Shown here one piece after another: positions 32,669 to 45,954 of a stretch of 64,000 nucleotides of DNA. Below the pieces are notes generated by a model. It searched no databases, was not told the origin of the DNA, and saw only the letters and a list, made by a program, of their open reading frames with translations. Positions within the stretch are counted from its first letter, which is position 1, and each line of letters starts with the position of its first letter. The DNA is from Lutjanus erythropterus (taxonomy: Eukaryota; Chordata; Actinopteri; Lutjaniformes; Lutjanidae): NCBI GenBank assembly GCA_020091685.1, contig CM034601.1:11952472-12016471 (forward strand), in the 5' to 3' direction. The translations under genes were made by a program, and so were the position numbers.

Positions 32669-35216
32669 TTGCACACGCGGGCGCATGCAGACTCTGTGCT
32701 TGATCCATGCTGAGTTTTGCTGATGTTTAAGGGGTAATTTACATTTTTCAGAATGTTAATTAAAAAGATCATTGACAGTATCATATAAAGTTGATTTTGG
32801 CTTTCATGAATATTAATGTCAAATGAATGAATAGCCTGAAGGATGAAGGCATAATGAAATAGCTGAATGATATAATGAGTGATTGAATGATAGCCCAGTG
32901 TTGAAAATTAAAGTGAAATCCACCCACCCCACAGAATTCATTTGGTTTTTCCTGTGATCTGTGTTCGCTGTGACAGTTTATTCAGGATATGTAAAAGCCA
33001 GTCTGCACAGAGGACTCGGCGGACATTGAGGAGTTAAATCAGACCTCAAGTTTTCCTGAAGTTGTTGGTTTTTGGTCTTCTGGTCTGGGGACAGACAGAC
33101 TTCAGATTCAGTCATAAGTGACCCAGAGTACAGACGTTGCATATATGTGTCTCTTGGGATCTGTAAAGTTAAAGTGGAGTGGCACCGATGCACGATACAC
33201 AAAAGTTTTCCTGCTGACCACCGTCATCCCATCAACCAGCGACTGCTGATATATCCGTGCGCCTCCTCCTGACTCTCAGGTGTGTGTGTGGCGAGTTTGC
33301 TGCTGTACACCTTCTGAATTCATGTTTCTCTCTTTTACCGAACTAAGGCACACTTTCAATTGCTTCTGAAAATATGTGATATCTGTGAAAATATTCCAAC
33401 TTTAGAGGCTGTTTCCTCTCTCCAGCTCTCACTCTGCAAATAAATTACCAAAATAAAAGCCCAATTGCCCAACCCTACTGCAGGATTAACCATCTTACCT
33501 AGTCACAGGGCAAAGTCTAGTTAATGGAGATCAAAGTTATTTCTGCCTTGAAAATAACAAAAATATTAGTTTACTGATAAACTATTAAATAAAAAATGAA
33601 AGAAAAAGCTTTTGTGCAACTTGTACCAGTATCAGGTATCTAATAAATGCTTACTGCTCAGCCAGCACCTCAGTCTAAACTGCAGTAGCACAGTTTTGAG
33701 GTCAGTCAGAATAGTGAAGTATTTTCCCACTGCCTTCAGTATCATAGCTCACACTTGGCAGCTGAATGCTAACCACTATGTAAATTTCCTTGCTCGGTTT
33801 TTGGGATTGGTTGCACGCATGCCTATAACCTCACTCCAGGCTCATGTTCGCAGTGCTCGGATAGTTGATTGGCATTCGCTGCAGCGGTGCTCTCAAAACC
33901 TCTTTCTGACCCTGCAATCTACCCTACAGAATCCGAATGACAGCGGGCAGCCCACAGCCAAACATCCACTGCAACCCGAGTTTAGGGGGATACAGTTAAC
34001 TCTGGTTTGCCAAGGACAGGCGGCTAGACTGCTGTATTGCTTCTCATGTTTGGACAAATGTTTTATATCACAACCGCAATCTGAAAAACATCACATGGTA
34101 TTTGCTTACTTTTTGATACTAAATCTACCAAAGAGAATCTGTGTTGAAAAAGTTTCCCTCCACAAAACCCTCTTAACAACCAGTTTAAATGTATTTTCTT
34201 TCAGCAGACTGTAAGATAAACCAAATAATCTGCTGTCCTAAATACTTTTTTCCTTCATTTCTTTGGCATGTGATTTGATACGGTGCAGTTGGCTTGCCTT
34301 GGTTTGGTTCAGCTTGGTTGATTTAATTTGGCTCACAGTGGGAGAACCTTTTGGCAATTAGGTGGCTGCGTATCAACCAAATGACCCACTATTCTCTAAC
34401 AAACCAAAAGAATAATATACAAACACAGGAAATAATTGGACGACATATTTTAATTGCTCGTTGGTTTTCCTATTTAGCCTCAGCTGGTAATACCAGTGGA
34501 GTGGACTTAAGGATTTCTGATTAGACCGACGGATCAGCGTGCTTTGCCTAGCATCCCACCGGGTTAATTTGGCTTTTAGAGAACAATTTCTCACCTCTTA
34601 ACTTTAAAATGGAGTGAAAAATAATTTCCCACAAAGTGGATACTACTCAGTCTTTAACAAGTGGGGTTTAACAGTTTAAAAACTGTTCAGTGTGCCACTA
34701 GAGGTGGAAAAAATAATGGAGAGACCTAAACCTAGGTTGTGAGTCTGTAGTTTGCTTATAATATATTTTATTTTCTGTGACTGGAACAATCCGCTCCGGA
34801 GATGTTTGTTTCCTATAGACCTGTGTAACTGTAGACGCACCACACTGGTCTCCAGTGGTCAGGGTTTATTGATCGTTGCAGGCCTTGCTAACCTCCTGAC
34901 CACTCAGTGTATCTGTGCACTCTATAACTCTTCTCCCTCCAGACCATCCATTATTGATGTGTGTGTTGTAGAAGTGGGCCATACCACTTCAAGTCTCTAA
35001 GGTTAACTCTGTTTATCCCGTCAATAAAAGGTAAAACAATTGAAGACAGTCAGTAGCTGAAGCGTCGACCTAACAGCATCTAAAGCACCACAAACACAGC
35101 TGTATTTGCATCATCGATGAGGCTGATAATAAGAGTGTTGTGTATTTGACAATGTAAACATAAATATATTAGTTATTGTCAGACCGATACAACACAGTAT
35201 AATAGAATAGCATGTC

Positions 35217-35440
35217 TAGAGCTGCTATGATTTAATCGATTGACAGAAAAATAATCTACAGCTATTTTGATAATGAGTTTATTGTAATTTTTTCTTGGAA
35301 AAAAATGTGGAAAATTCTATTTTCAGCTTCCCAAATATGGAGATTTCCAGCTTTTGCCTGATTTCTGTTATATTAAAAAGAATATATTTAGGTTTTGGAC
35401 TGACAAAAAGACATCACCTTGGACTTTGAGAAACTCGTAA
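35217..35440 (-). mobile_element. AGGGCTGCAACTAA-type MITE, reverse orientation, truncated
   Basis: It starts TAGAGCTGCTATGATTTAAT, the reverse complement of the family's right end, and continues with AATAATC...CTATTTTGATAATGAG and GACATCACCTTGGACTTTG. The far end is lost or very degraded. It is opposite in orientation to the copy at 29715-30032; the two flank the exon at 32374-32538. Confidence 0.65.
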
Positions 35441-35902
35441 CTCTGTTTTCACTGCTTTCTGATTGCAGCTGTAATACTGCGTGGTTGATCCTACTTATTT
35501 GTGCATAATATAGAAATTAAGTAAAACCAACTAAGCAATGGGGTTGTATGAGATACTTACTTAGTATTACCTGGCATTACTTGTGAGTGACGAGCTCCGT
35601 CTTGTTTCTTCAGTTCAGTTTAGACGGATTTTGGATGGATCCTGAAATAAAGAGCTGGTTTTCAAACAAAAGTCTTTAAGCTCAAAGGTGTTGAAGCTGT
35701 AGTGTGTCCTTCCAAAAGCTGGCCTCTCTGTAATACTCATCCAGCTGCCGCGCTTCCTCCATGCTTTGTCACATAACTGATTACTCCAGTGGATGCATGT
35801 GCACCAAACAGTGATGTCACGTCGCAACATTTGTTGTGTTGTGTTCAACTTTCAGCATTTCTTTATTTGCATTTTTGTTTGTGAAAGTGTGTGTCAAACT
35901 GC

Positions 35903-36194
35903 ATTCACCCAAAAATCAAAACTATATATTTTCCCCTGACTTGTAGTGCTGTTTATCCATCTAGTCATCTGTGAGGGACTTGAGTAACCAAGTCATGACA
36001 CTGGTTTTGTGTTTTTCAAATGTACTTTTTAGCACTTTAAGCACCACAGGACTAGTCCCATCTAGGAGAGAGGGCAGAAATCTCTACAGATAGTATCTTC
36101 AAAACTATGCAACTTATACCAAAACAGTACAGATGAATAAACTGCACTACAAGCCAGAGTGAAAACATGTATTTTTGATTTTGAACCATCCCTT
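35903..36194. mobile_element. Short MITE with ATTCACCC / ACCATCCCT ends
   Basis: The left end ATTCACCCAAAAATCAAAAC is mirrored by ATTTTTGATTTTGAACCATC near the right end. The interior TGTAGTGCTGTTTATCCATC is similar to the element at 5298-5727 (GGAGTGCTAATTCGTCCATC). It is non-autonomous. Confidence 0.65.
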
Positions 36195-36531
36195 GTTGAT
36201 GATGTTTTGACAGATCTTTCACTTTTGCTGTCATGCATCACGTTCTCTCTGCCGACTTACAAACGGGATCTCAAACGCTACAGGCTGGACTTTGTCAGGG
36301 CTCATATCTGTGTTGTGACATTTTCAAAATAGCGCTTATTAATCTGAAAGTGATGTTACAATTGCAGATCAAAACATGGTGACATTTGTAACTGATGGTC
36401 CGTATCATCGGTGGGCGACGGCATATTTACCGCGTTCAGAGGCGGTTCGGAGTGAGGAAATGACAACAAGTTGTTGAATCTCGGGCTGCTTCTGATCAAG
36501 CAGCATTCCTCTTTAACGCCGCTCGAAGGCC

Positions 36532-36626
36532 TGACAGAGAGGACGATTGATCGTGTTTGCTGCTGGCAGGTCTCCCATGAGGAGGATTGATCATCAATTG
36601 GTCAAGTATTGGCTGAGTGTTGACAG
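36532..36626 (+). promoter_or_regulatory. Candidate PBX/HOX-MEIS motif cluster
   Basis: TGACAG (MEIS core) occurs at 36532 and 36621, and GATTGAT (PBX-HOX-like) at 36545 and 36585, within a 95-bp patch that shows no repeat character. This is motif resemblance only. Confidence 0.25.
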
Positions 36627-37337
36627 CTCACCGCTACTGATGCTAGTGGCTGTCGATATACAAGCTCACTTTCTCTTCTCCTGTCTCCTTCACTTTCCTT
36701 CCCTCTGCACTCCTCCTCTTTCATCTTTTTTTTCTCCTGATATCTGCTTCTGTTTCTCATACGTACACAACAGATTTACCACCTGTAAGAAACAGAAGGC
36801 CTCAGTGTTGATTGCTGACCCGTATTTTTAACCCATATTACTGTGTTTTGGCTCTGTTTAGCATTGTGAGCTAATGTTCTTTGTCTTTTTTTTTCCTCTC
36901 TGGGTTCAAGTGTGAGGTCTTTTCCGCAGAGATGGCTGTGTGTGTTGTGTGTATGGCATTGTGTTTGTCTATGTGTGTGTGTCGAGGGGAGTGTGTGTAT
37001 CCGTGCACGAGAGAGTATTCCAATCATCTCTGATTTGCTGGCAAATTGAAAAATCCCCTCCATCCTTCCATCCCGTCATCCCTAGACCCCAACCCAATCA
37101 GACCCCACGACCAAACCCTCCAGCCTGCTGCTTTTGTGAATAAATGTGTGTATGTATGCGTGTGTCTGTGCATGTGCATGTTGGTGGTGGAAGAATCCGG
37201 GGGCTAATGTTGGGGTGGATTATCCCCCTCCTCTTCCTCTTTGAAGTGCTGCCAATGGAACGAATTGCACCGTGCTGTCCCTAATGCACTGGTGAGCTTT
37301 CTCCATTTCTGTGCTCCTCTCTTGAGTGCCGCCCCAA

Positions 37338-37353
37338 CCCCCCCCCCCCCCCC
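37338..37353. repeat. C16 homopolymer
   Basis: Sixteen consecutive C, 88 bp upstream of the longest GT tract in the window. Confidence 0.85.
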
Positions 37354-37438
37354 TTTCATCACTCATCCAATCAGCATGCAACATGTCGAAGCAATGTGTG
37401 GCATGGTGATTGGGCAGTGTAAGTTAGCTGCTAAATGT

Positions 37439-37441
<3 letters not shown>

Positions 37442-37520
<79 letters not shown>

Positions 37521-37532
37521 TGTGTGTGTGTG
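37442..37532. repeat. (GT)n microsatellite, longest in the window
   Basis: Seventy-five bp of uninterrupted GT, a TTT interruption, then seven more GT units. The open frames of alternating Cys-Val and His-Thr across it are artefacts. Confidence 0.95.
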
Positions 37533-37837
37533 GAGTCACAGCAAGACCATACTGATGCTGCTGGACAGAGTCAGAGGCTGCAAAGGTTGCCAGTGCAAAT
37601 CCCTGCACCAGCTGGGAAGGTCTACCACAGCACTGCCCTTTAAAAACCACTACAACCCTACATGTCACGAACCATCATTCACACTGGGGCGGACTTGCTT
37701 TATACTGGTAAAAAAAAAAAAAAGTCATAAAGCAGCCCTTTTAAATAAGTTATGTGTAGAGCTAAATCTCAGAGACGTGAGCCAGAAAATATGTTGTAAA
37801 TACTGAAAACATTCCCATTAGTTATGTTAAGAAGAAG

Positions 37838-38095
37838 ACGGCATACTTTATTAATCCCTCTTGGGGAAATCACTTTTTTTCCCACTCTGTTTTAACTTTA
37901 TACACACACAGGCCTGAAATACACACACGTGCACAAACAGGACCTATAGACATGCATTAGAGAGAGGTTAGAGCAATGGGGCTGCGCATACATGAACAGA
38001 TAGTGAGGAGCCCCGAGCAGTTTGATGCATTGCTCAAGGGCAACACTTAGTGTGCATGAGATGGACTGGCACCTACCAGTCCACTCTCCATACTT
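37838..38095. mobile_element. Fish interspersed repeat (CTTTATTAATCCCTCTTGGGG type)
   Basis: It contains TACTTTATTAATCCCTCTTG, GTGCACAAACAGGACCTATA, GAGCCCCGAGCAGTTTGATG and TTGCTCAAGGGCAACACTTA, all words of one very abundant fish repeat that I recognise but whose class I cannot assign with certainty. It has no coding capacity. Confidence 0.65.
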
Positions 38096-39294
38096 GCTGG
38101 ACTTAAACCAGCCAGTTGACTCAAAAACAGGTCAGCTATTGACTTCAAGCAACTAATTCCAATAGTAGATGTTCCCTTCCCTCCAAAACCACAAAACAGG
38201 ATATATAATTTGCTAATTTTTGAAAAGTTTAAAGGTTTCCTCTGCTCAAATATGTGTTTTTCTTATGCTTATCTCCCCTTAAATGTCTGACCTTCCTTGA
38301 CTATACTGGCTTGCATCTGTGCAAAGTTTGTCACTAAAGAGGGGATATCACATTCCTCTACTGAGGGAGGTGATGTCTGTGAACATCTCTAAAATCTGAG
38401 ATTTGACCAGGCAAGCTAGATTTGATACAAAACAAATTCAGTCACTGTAATGCAGGCGAAGAAATCTGAAACCTCCAGCGCAGAGCAGACTTGTCAGTAC
38501 AGAGAGCGAGAGTTACGGCTCCGTCCGCTGATCGCAGTCGTTCTACACAATGCTTGTGATTCCACCATCAGCGTTTCCCAGAAGCCGCTCTGCGTTCTGC
38601 TTCAAACATGCACCGGGTCTATTTTGATGGATGCCACATCAGGCTGCACAGATCAAGCAAGCAGGAGGTCAGAAACAAAAACAGAATAGAAAATCTGGTC
38701 AGTTTTCAAAATAAAACATCCTGTGCAGACTGACGATCATAAAAACAGACAGTATGAAACAACAACATAGCCTAGTCGTCCGTGGTTGGAGCACAAAAAT
38801 CAAAGAAAAGAGGACCAAATCGACAAAATCTGAATTCTAGAGTGCTTCTGAAATGCAACCTCCAGTTGTCTGTAAGATGGATTAAAACCATGACGCAGAC
38901 GTGACATCCTCAGTGGAATCAAGCAATTAGCATTAGTTGTGTTAGCCACCGCCAGTTAAAGGCCAACGAGCTAACAAAGAACAACACGTACCATTCTGAT
39001 TTGTCTGTTCGTTTCATCTGAGTCTGGGTCTGAGGCTCAAACATGTTGGCTGAATGTTTCCCATGTTTCCTCAAACACCAACCCTCTTGATGCGCTGTGC
39101 TCGTTCATATCTTTTGTACCTCAAACAGCTGCGGTGAGCCGGGCGCGAGGCCAGATCCAGAACTTCACAATGAGAGAGAAGGAGTAGATGTGCTTCCAGC
39201 CACTTTCAAAAGAAATGTTATATGTGAAAACCATGTTAAATATTAATCATAGGAGAGAATTTTTACATACTTTAAAATGTGTCTGAAGGGGAGG

Positions 39295-39448
39295 TTTAAC
39301 TTTGGACAGAGCCAGGCTTGCTGTTTCCCCTTGTGGCCTGTTTTCATGCTAAGCAAAGCCAATCGCCTCCTAGCTGTAGCAGACATCAGTCCTCTCATCT
39401 AAATCTCGGCAAGAGAATGAATAACTCATAAAATGTCAAACTATTCCA
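39295..39448 (-). mobile_element. Reverse-oriented copy of the TTAAAGGAATAGTTTGACA repeat
   Basis: It ends AAAATGTCAAACTATTCC, the reverse complement of the left end at 12565. TTTGGACAGAGCCAGGCTTGC and ATGCTAAGCAAAGCC match the reverse complement of the usual interior. It is truncated on the left. Confidence 0.65.
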
Positions 39449-41414
39449 ACACAACATAACACTAGCTGTTGTTTATAGCAGAAACTTAAAACGCAAGGCA
39501 GTAATAGCCAGCATCAAAAAGGCTCAAGCACCGAAGGCGTCAAATGCTTAGGTAAAGACATTTTATGCTGATATGTTGGAGAGGTTTGACTTGTTTTGTC
39601 AAACAAAAAGGGTTTATAGAAAAATTGTTAATATTTCTCAGTGTAAGGTATTGAAAAGGCAGTAGTTAGCTAACCTTTACTCATCTACAGCTACATCTGT
39701 GTAATCACATTTGAAATGTGGTGGTCAAACACACCATAAAAAATGTACTCTGTACTGGATCCACTACAGAGGACTTAAACTGCTGTGTTTACGTTCTCTT
39801 GCTGGGTTTTGGATGAGGTGAATCCTGAGGCAAAGGGTCGGGGTTTCTAGCTGGAGAAGTCTGCAGAAGTTCAGGCGAGCAGGGAGAGAGCTGGAGGTGG
39901 GTGAAAATAGGTTACTGTCAGAGAGGAGGAGGAGTGCAGGGTGGAGGCCTTAGCCTCTGTAAGCACAGAGGGAAACGGAGCAGGACTGGACTTTACAGTT
40001 TTAAGAAAAGAGCTAAAGACTGCAGGAGAGATGCTGAAGCCTGCGGAGGAGGTGGATGAATCGGGGCTGAAGTGCCAGCGCTCTGCCCGGGACAGGAGAC
40101 AGGGGAGAGCCGGGGCTGATGCAGGTGTGAAAGAATCCCTTTTCCTTACTCATTTCCTCTCGTATGTTTTCACATCTATAACTACTTGAGTCGAACAATT
40201 GCAGTTAGTCTTTTCCCTCCCGTCAGTACATCGGTGCTCCAGCCAAGGCTGGCAGAGTGTCTGATGGCACGGTGCCGCTCTGTGCCCTGCCCTCTGCTCT
40301 CTTTCACTCTCTCACGGTAAAGACTTGGCAGCACACTCGGCCCAGCAGGTCAGCAGTCCCACACCCAGGAGGCCCTCGGAGCAGAAGAGAACAGTACACT
40401 TATGAAACAGTCCACTTAAGAAAAAGGGGAGAGCCAGGGGAAGTTTTGATTATGAGCAGCTAACATGTGTTTTATATATTTTCTTTCACTACTGAGCACT
40501 CTCAAATGTAGAAGGCGGGTAAGAGAAGAGAAGGAGGGGTATTTATGGGAAAGTTGAATAAAGAAAAGACCCGAGAGTGAGAAAGTAGGGGTTTAGAGGG
40601 AAGTTTTTGGACAGTCATTCCCGCACAGAGAGCAGCAGTGGCAGCACCTCGAGCCTGTAGCTGCAGGTTTGGATGGTTGAGGACTGATATCTGTCAGGTA
40701 AACTCTGTTGGTACACTCTGTGCCGAGGCGAGGGGGAGGAAAACCCATCAGCAAGTTTTCCTTGGCTACAGGTTACACTTTCACAGTTTGTTTTCTTTCC
40801 TCAAACCCCCCTTGGTGCTCCATTCTGTTTGAAAAGAGCGGGGAGGAAGTTTCGAAGCAAAGTAAAGAATGAAGGGAAAGTATACTGTATGTATAAACAA
40901 GCTTGTGACCAGAGGTTGCTTTCACAGTGCTGTGAAAATCCTGGCAGGGAAAGGTTAAAGAGAAGACTTTTCCACGTCTGAAGAAGCTAAAGACACGAAA
41001 GTTATTTGGCAGATGAGGCTCACTTGTATCTCTGTTATGTCAGACTGCCAACATCTATCGATGTCCTATAGTCTTTTTTTGCAGCCTGTGTTGACTCACA
41101 TCCATGGCTCATAAATGCCAAGATCCACATAACCCACCAAAGAAATCTTCCAACTTCTCCACTTTCTTTGATTTTATTATTTATTTAACAGAAGACTGTA
41201 GTTGGAAGGAACCACAAAATGAATCTTGGACTCTTTTCCTGACTTTTATTTCTTTACTTAACTCATGTCCTTGCAATACAATCGTCCAAGAAACACATTA
41301 TTTATGAAGTCAGTTTTTAGTTTTTTAAGGCTTTGATCCTTTTCACTTAAGACTTGGTAACTTGTGATTTTCATTGATGCGCTGCAGTCCAAACCCTGTC
41401 TCATAATTATGCCT

Positions 41415-41810
41415 CCACACTGGCGACAGTCCACGGCCAGAGGCATTTTGTTTTCCAGTTGTCCGATTCTTGTGAACAAAATTTCTCAAGAGCATTTGAT
41501 GACATTTTTTTTTTTAATTTCGTACAAAATCCATTTGGACTAAACGATGAACTGGTTAGATTTTGGTGGTCAAAGATCACTGTAAGCTCATGTCTGTGCC
41601 ATTATTCATGAACGTGATATCTTAGGAACCTCTTGATGAAATTTCTTAAAACGATGAAGTGATCAGAATTTGGTGGTCAAAGGTCAAGGCTCCTGTGACA
41701 AACCACAGTTTCAGCCATAACTCAAGAATACACTTTATATTTTATATTCAGTTCTTTCTAAGTCTTTAACACATACATTATATGAGTCTGGACAGATATG
41801 GATCTAAAGG
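41415..41810 (+). repeat. Interspersed repeat, copy 1 (GGTCAAAGGTCA type)
   Basis: It shares GGCCAGAGGC, AACGTGATAT, GATGAACTGGTTAGATTTTG, GTGGTCAAAG and GAGTCTGGACAG-type words in the same order with 50395-50880. This is a common, AT-rich fish repeat of uncertain class with no coding capacity. Confidence 0.65.
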
Positions 41811-43609
41811 GCGATGACCACGAGACAGTAATTCTAGTTTTCATAAATTACTTGTTGATGGTAACATGTGGAAATCTCTTTGCAAGACAAACAGAGTTGA
41901 CTTCTTTTTAACATGGACAGTAACTTTAGTTGAGTAACTTAACTTGAGTAACAAACCATGACTTTTTTTTACTATTTTTAACGCACTGAATGGTGCCGAG
42001 TCATGCCCAAGAAGGACCTTCTCTGGAGTGGAGCTTAATCGAGCCAACTCACCTCCAAGTGGTCTGATGTGCTCATCTCGCAGATAGCTGCAAACTGGAT
42101 GATGTCCCTCTGGTTTTAAAGGTCTTGCTGAGTTCAGCTATCAGCACTTTCATAGCTTCTAACTGAATCTCTGTGGTCTCGGGTTTAGTTTCTCTCACGT
42201 GTCGCTGTTTGTACTTTGAGGTATCCGATTTATTTTACTGTTTCATGTTGCTTTCAGCTGTAAAGGAGTGATTTTAAGTTCCCACTAATGAAGACCCAAC
42301 ATTTTCTGATTTTTCTGTTTCATAATAAAAGATTTTAACAAACAATTTTAACATAACAAAATAATGAGGGACTTTTATTGTGAAGAATTCATAGGAATTG
42401 AAGTGTTTTTTCATCGTTTTACAGCTTTGACCCACGCTCCAACAAAGTTCACTTAAAGTCTCTTGTTCTGCACCTACAAAACATAATTTGTTAGGCTGAA
42501 TGTTTCTCAGCAAGCTTTACTTTTAAAGTCTAACCAAACATTGCATATTTATTTATTATTTATTATTGCCTGCACTAGGAAAAATTACACTGAAGGGGCA
42601 TGTAGGGCACCTTAGTTTGAAGCATAGGGCCACTGACCATGGTGCTGTATTTGACAAGCTGCGAGTGAGAACATTTTGGAATATCATGTTGCTGCATAAG
42701 ATCTTGTCAAACAAAAACTTTCAAAATGTTTGGTGTACATCATTTTTGACATAAAAGGAGTTGGATCAAAAATGCAGTTTTAACACTTTTATCAGGCTGC
42801 AGGCATCTAACCAACATGATGAAGCGAACTTAGAGTTTGTGCTGCTATAATAATGACATTCATCAGAGATAAAAAATAAAAAGACAAAAACTAATAGATA
42901 TTCTATAACATTTCATAAGCTATAATCTTATTCTTGATCTCTTAATCTATACACAAATCCCTTAACATCATCTCAGGATCTCTTCAATCTCTGAATTTAA
43001 TACCTCAGATTTTCCTCAATTTATGAGCAATACTTACAGCTTTTATCTGGTCTTTAAAGCATCAGATTCAGTTGTTTTACGTTATTCGATTTACATTCCA
43101 TTTTAATCTTATAGTTGTAAAGGGTGAACTCCAGCGCTTTAGTGTTACACATTCATAAAGTTGTGGGATTTACAAGAGAGAGATTAAAGCAATAAAAAGT
43201 AATAATTGAAACTGAGAGGAAGGGATATCTTGATTTAAAGCCTAATATAGTTCAAGCTCCAGTATCTCTGGATGGTATGCTTCCCATACTGCAACCCGAT
43301 CACATCTTTTCCCTGCCTGGTAAATGTCAGAGCTCTTCAAACTCTGCACCCCCAGTTTGTTACACAGGCTTTCTGTTATAAATATGTAGCATCCAAGATA
43401 CTTTGTCAGACTTGACAAAATTCCTCCAGAGCCGCAGAAGACATTATAAAACTATTTTTACTGGCTGTGCAGCACTCTGTGTGACTTGTAAATTGTAAAA
43501 ACTTGTAAAATTTGACATGTAAAATTGGTGCAACGCCTCAAATGTGAAGCAAAATAGCAAGAATGACCTCAAACATTGCAGTGTTAACCTGATTGCGAGG
43601 CTCATCTCG

Positions 43610-43800
43610 AGGGCTGCAACTAAGATTATTTTCTCGATTAATCAATCAGTTGTTTGGTCCATAATATATCAGTCATTGGTGAAAAATGTTGATCACTGTT
43701 TCTCAAAGCCCAAGATGACGTCCACTTGTTTTGCCCACAACCAAAGATATTCAGCTTACTGCACAGAGGAGTAAAGAACCCAGAAAGTTTTCGCATTTAA
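43610..43800 (+). mobile_element. AGGGCTGCAACTAA-type MITE, left part
   Basis: It begins AGGGCTGCAACTAAGATTAT and continues with GTTTGGTCCATAATATATCA, AAGCCCAAGATGACGTCC and CAACCAAAGATATTCAG, in the family order. The right part is missing. Confidence 0.7.
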
Positions 43801-43903
43801 AGGCAAATTATGGAGGATTTTCCCCAAACAGCATGGTAATGGGAGTGGCCTATCACAAAAAGGTGCACAACTTCTAAATGTATTCACATAACATGACCAA
43901 ACT

Positions 43904-44051
43904 CGTGAACCGTTTGTCATAGACTCTTGTAGGAGGCATCATTGAACTCAGCAGAGTTTCTTTATTATTATTATTATATTATTTTCTTCAAAACCTGTGA
44001 ACCTTTTGTCATAGAGCCTCATGGCAGGCATCATTGGACTTTGCAGAGTTC
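43904..44051 (+). repeat. Two-unit tandem duplication, 93-bp period
   Basis: GTGAACCGTTTGTCATAGAC...GGCATCATTGAACTCAGCAGAGTT is repeated 93 bp later with about ten differences. The units are separated by an AT-rich TTA triplet run. Confidence 0.7.
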
Positions 44052-45954
44052 ATTTTTCCATTATTGTAACTTGTGTGTGCGCGTGTGTGAATGCATGCAC
44101 ATGTGGATGCGTGCATGTACATACATCGCAATAGCTGGTCATAACTCTATGTGTGCATGTTTATCTGTGCAGTATATGTATGTTTATATGTACTGTGCGA
44201 CTTTTCCTTCTACTGCAGCTTCTCCCCACAATAATTTCTCTTTTCTTCACCAGCACGTTCAGTTCAGCTGAAGAAAAGAGAACAGACAACAAAGAGAGAC
44301 ACATTTGACTCTCCTCTCCTCCCTCCTCCTCCTCAGTTCATTTCTCATTTTACATTCATCTGATTGTTTTAGACATAACCTCCTGCACCTTTCCAGCACC
44401 CTCCTCCACCCCCTCAACCCTTTGCATCGTACACCCACCCAGACGCTCATCTGGCATGAAACGGTCTCTTGTGTTACGCAACGTTAGGTAGGGTCAGAGA
44501 GAGGACAGAGACATGGAAAGAGCGACACACCGACTCTGGTGCTGTGCCTGCCTGGTTATAAGATCCCTCTTTTTCTCTCTTTCACTCACACACAGATATA
44601 CACATATATATATATATCTGCACACGGTGATGTCGACTTGCATGCTTCACCACCACTTACATGCACACACATGGCTGTGCACACACACAAAATACTTTAT
44701 CACCCACATGCATTCTGACAGAGGTATGCATGGCTTGCATACACACACTCTTTACACCTACAGGGGTTTGTAGCTGCGGGCCAGACGGGCCGAGTCATGC
44801 AGCAGACAGACCCACCCTGTTGGATCAGCGTCAACCTGGCTCTGCACACACAGCTCCGCTCCAAACCTAATACTGGCTCACTACACACAATCCCTTCTTC
44901 TTCTTCTTCTTAGGCTGCTGTCTGTTTCCAAGATGCTTCAAGGTACTGAGAGAGATCCAAGACAAGGGCCTTTTCTGTCCACCAGCAAACGATTAGAGTT
45001 ATATCCCAACATGCAACAGCCACTTAAGTGTTTTAGCAGCCGGACCAGGTCTCATTTGTAGATTTAGGACGGACCTGGAAATCATGGTTGGCTCGCTCCC
45101 AAAGTGACCGGCAGAGTAATGCAGACTCCTGAGGGAAGCATTCTGATTCTCGCTGTAGTTTACGAGCTCTGTGCCGCAGGAGTTTTTGGCCTGTGTTGGT
45201 GCACGCTGATGGATTCTCCAGAGAGACTGTCCAGACATCAAAAAACTTTTGATAGATGGGATTTGGACGCATAGTTTTTGAGAAGTGATCAAACACAACA
45301 CGTCACTTGCTGTGTCTGAGCTCATTCAGATGAAACCAGTTGCGACCTAACTGTACTAATCCAGAGGGATTTATCAGCACTTTTGATACTGTGATGTTTA
45401 CTTCACGTTTTAGATCAAACAAATTAAGGTTAAAAACATCAGGGCTGCTTTGTGTTTTTGAAAGGTGTCGTTACAGGTGGGAGATGAGTTCATAACTGTA
45501 GCTTTGCTCACATACTAACATATCGTCAGGCTTTGTAATGTGTAAATCACATCCTCACGGGATAAAGTGCAGTTTAAACAACTTTAAATGTATTTGTTGG
45601 TATTAATGTTAAAGTTTTCCACACAGCACTGCTGCAAATAGTCGTATCCCAAATATGGAAAACATTTAAAATTTATGAACAGACATCAAACATATCTTGG
45701 ATTTCTAATGGGACTAATGGTTCCCTCCCATCATGAAACATACCCACCCATAATGAATCTACATACACATTCTGTTTAAGAAAAATCATTTAGTTTAAAT
45801 GTTGTACAGCCTTGTCCAAAGTTTGTTTATTGTGGTGCTATAAATCCATTACTTTTTTAAAAAACAAACAACAAAAAACCACACGCTCCATAATATTTAT
45901 ATGTACTGTCCTACAGTCTTTTCAGATGCACTGCTCAGCGCATAACAAGTCACT

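Noticed and set aside
33612-34214. 200-codon open frame on the + strand in the long intron
   Set aside because: No domain, signal or family is recognisable. Its composition is that of translated non-coding DNA. One frame of this length is roughly expected by chance in 64 kb read in six frames.
37241-37806. Several frames of alternating Cys-Val or His-Thr
   Set aside because: Direct translation of the GT/CA microsatellite; the same applies at 4373, 11547, 16719, 60137 and 60549.
40690-40705. Recursive splice site at GTCAG|GTAAAC
   Set aside because: No polypyrimidine tract precedes the AG.
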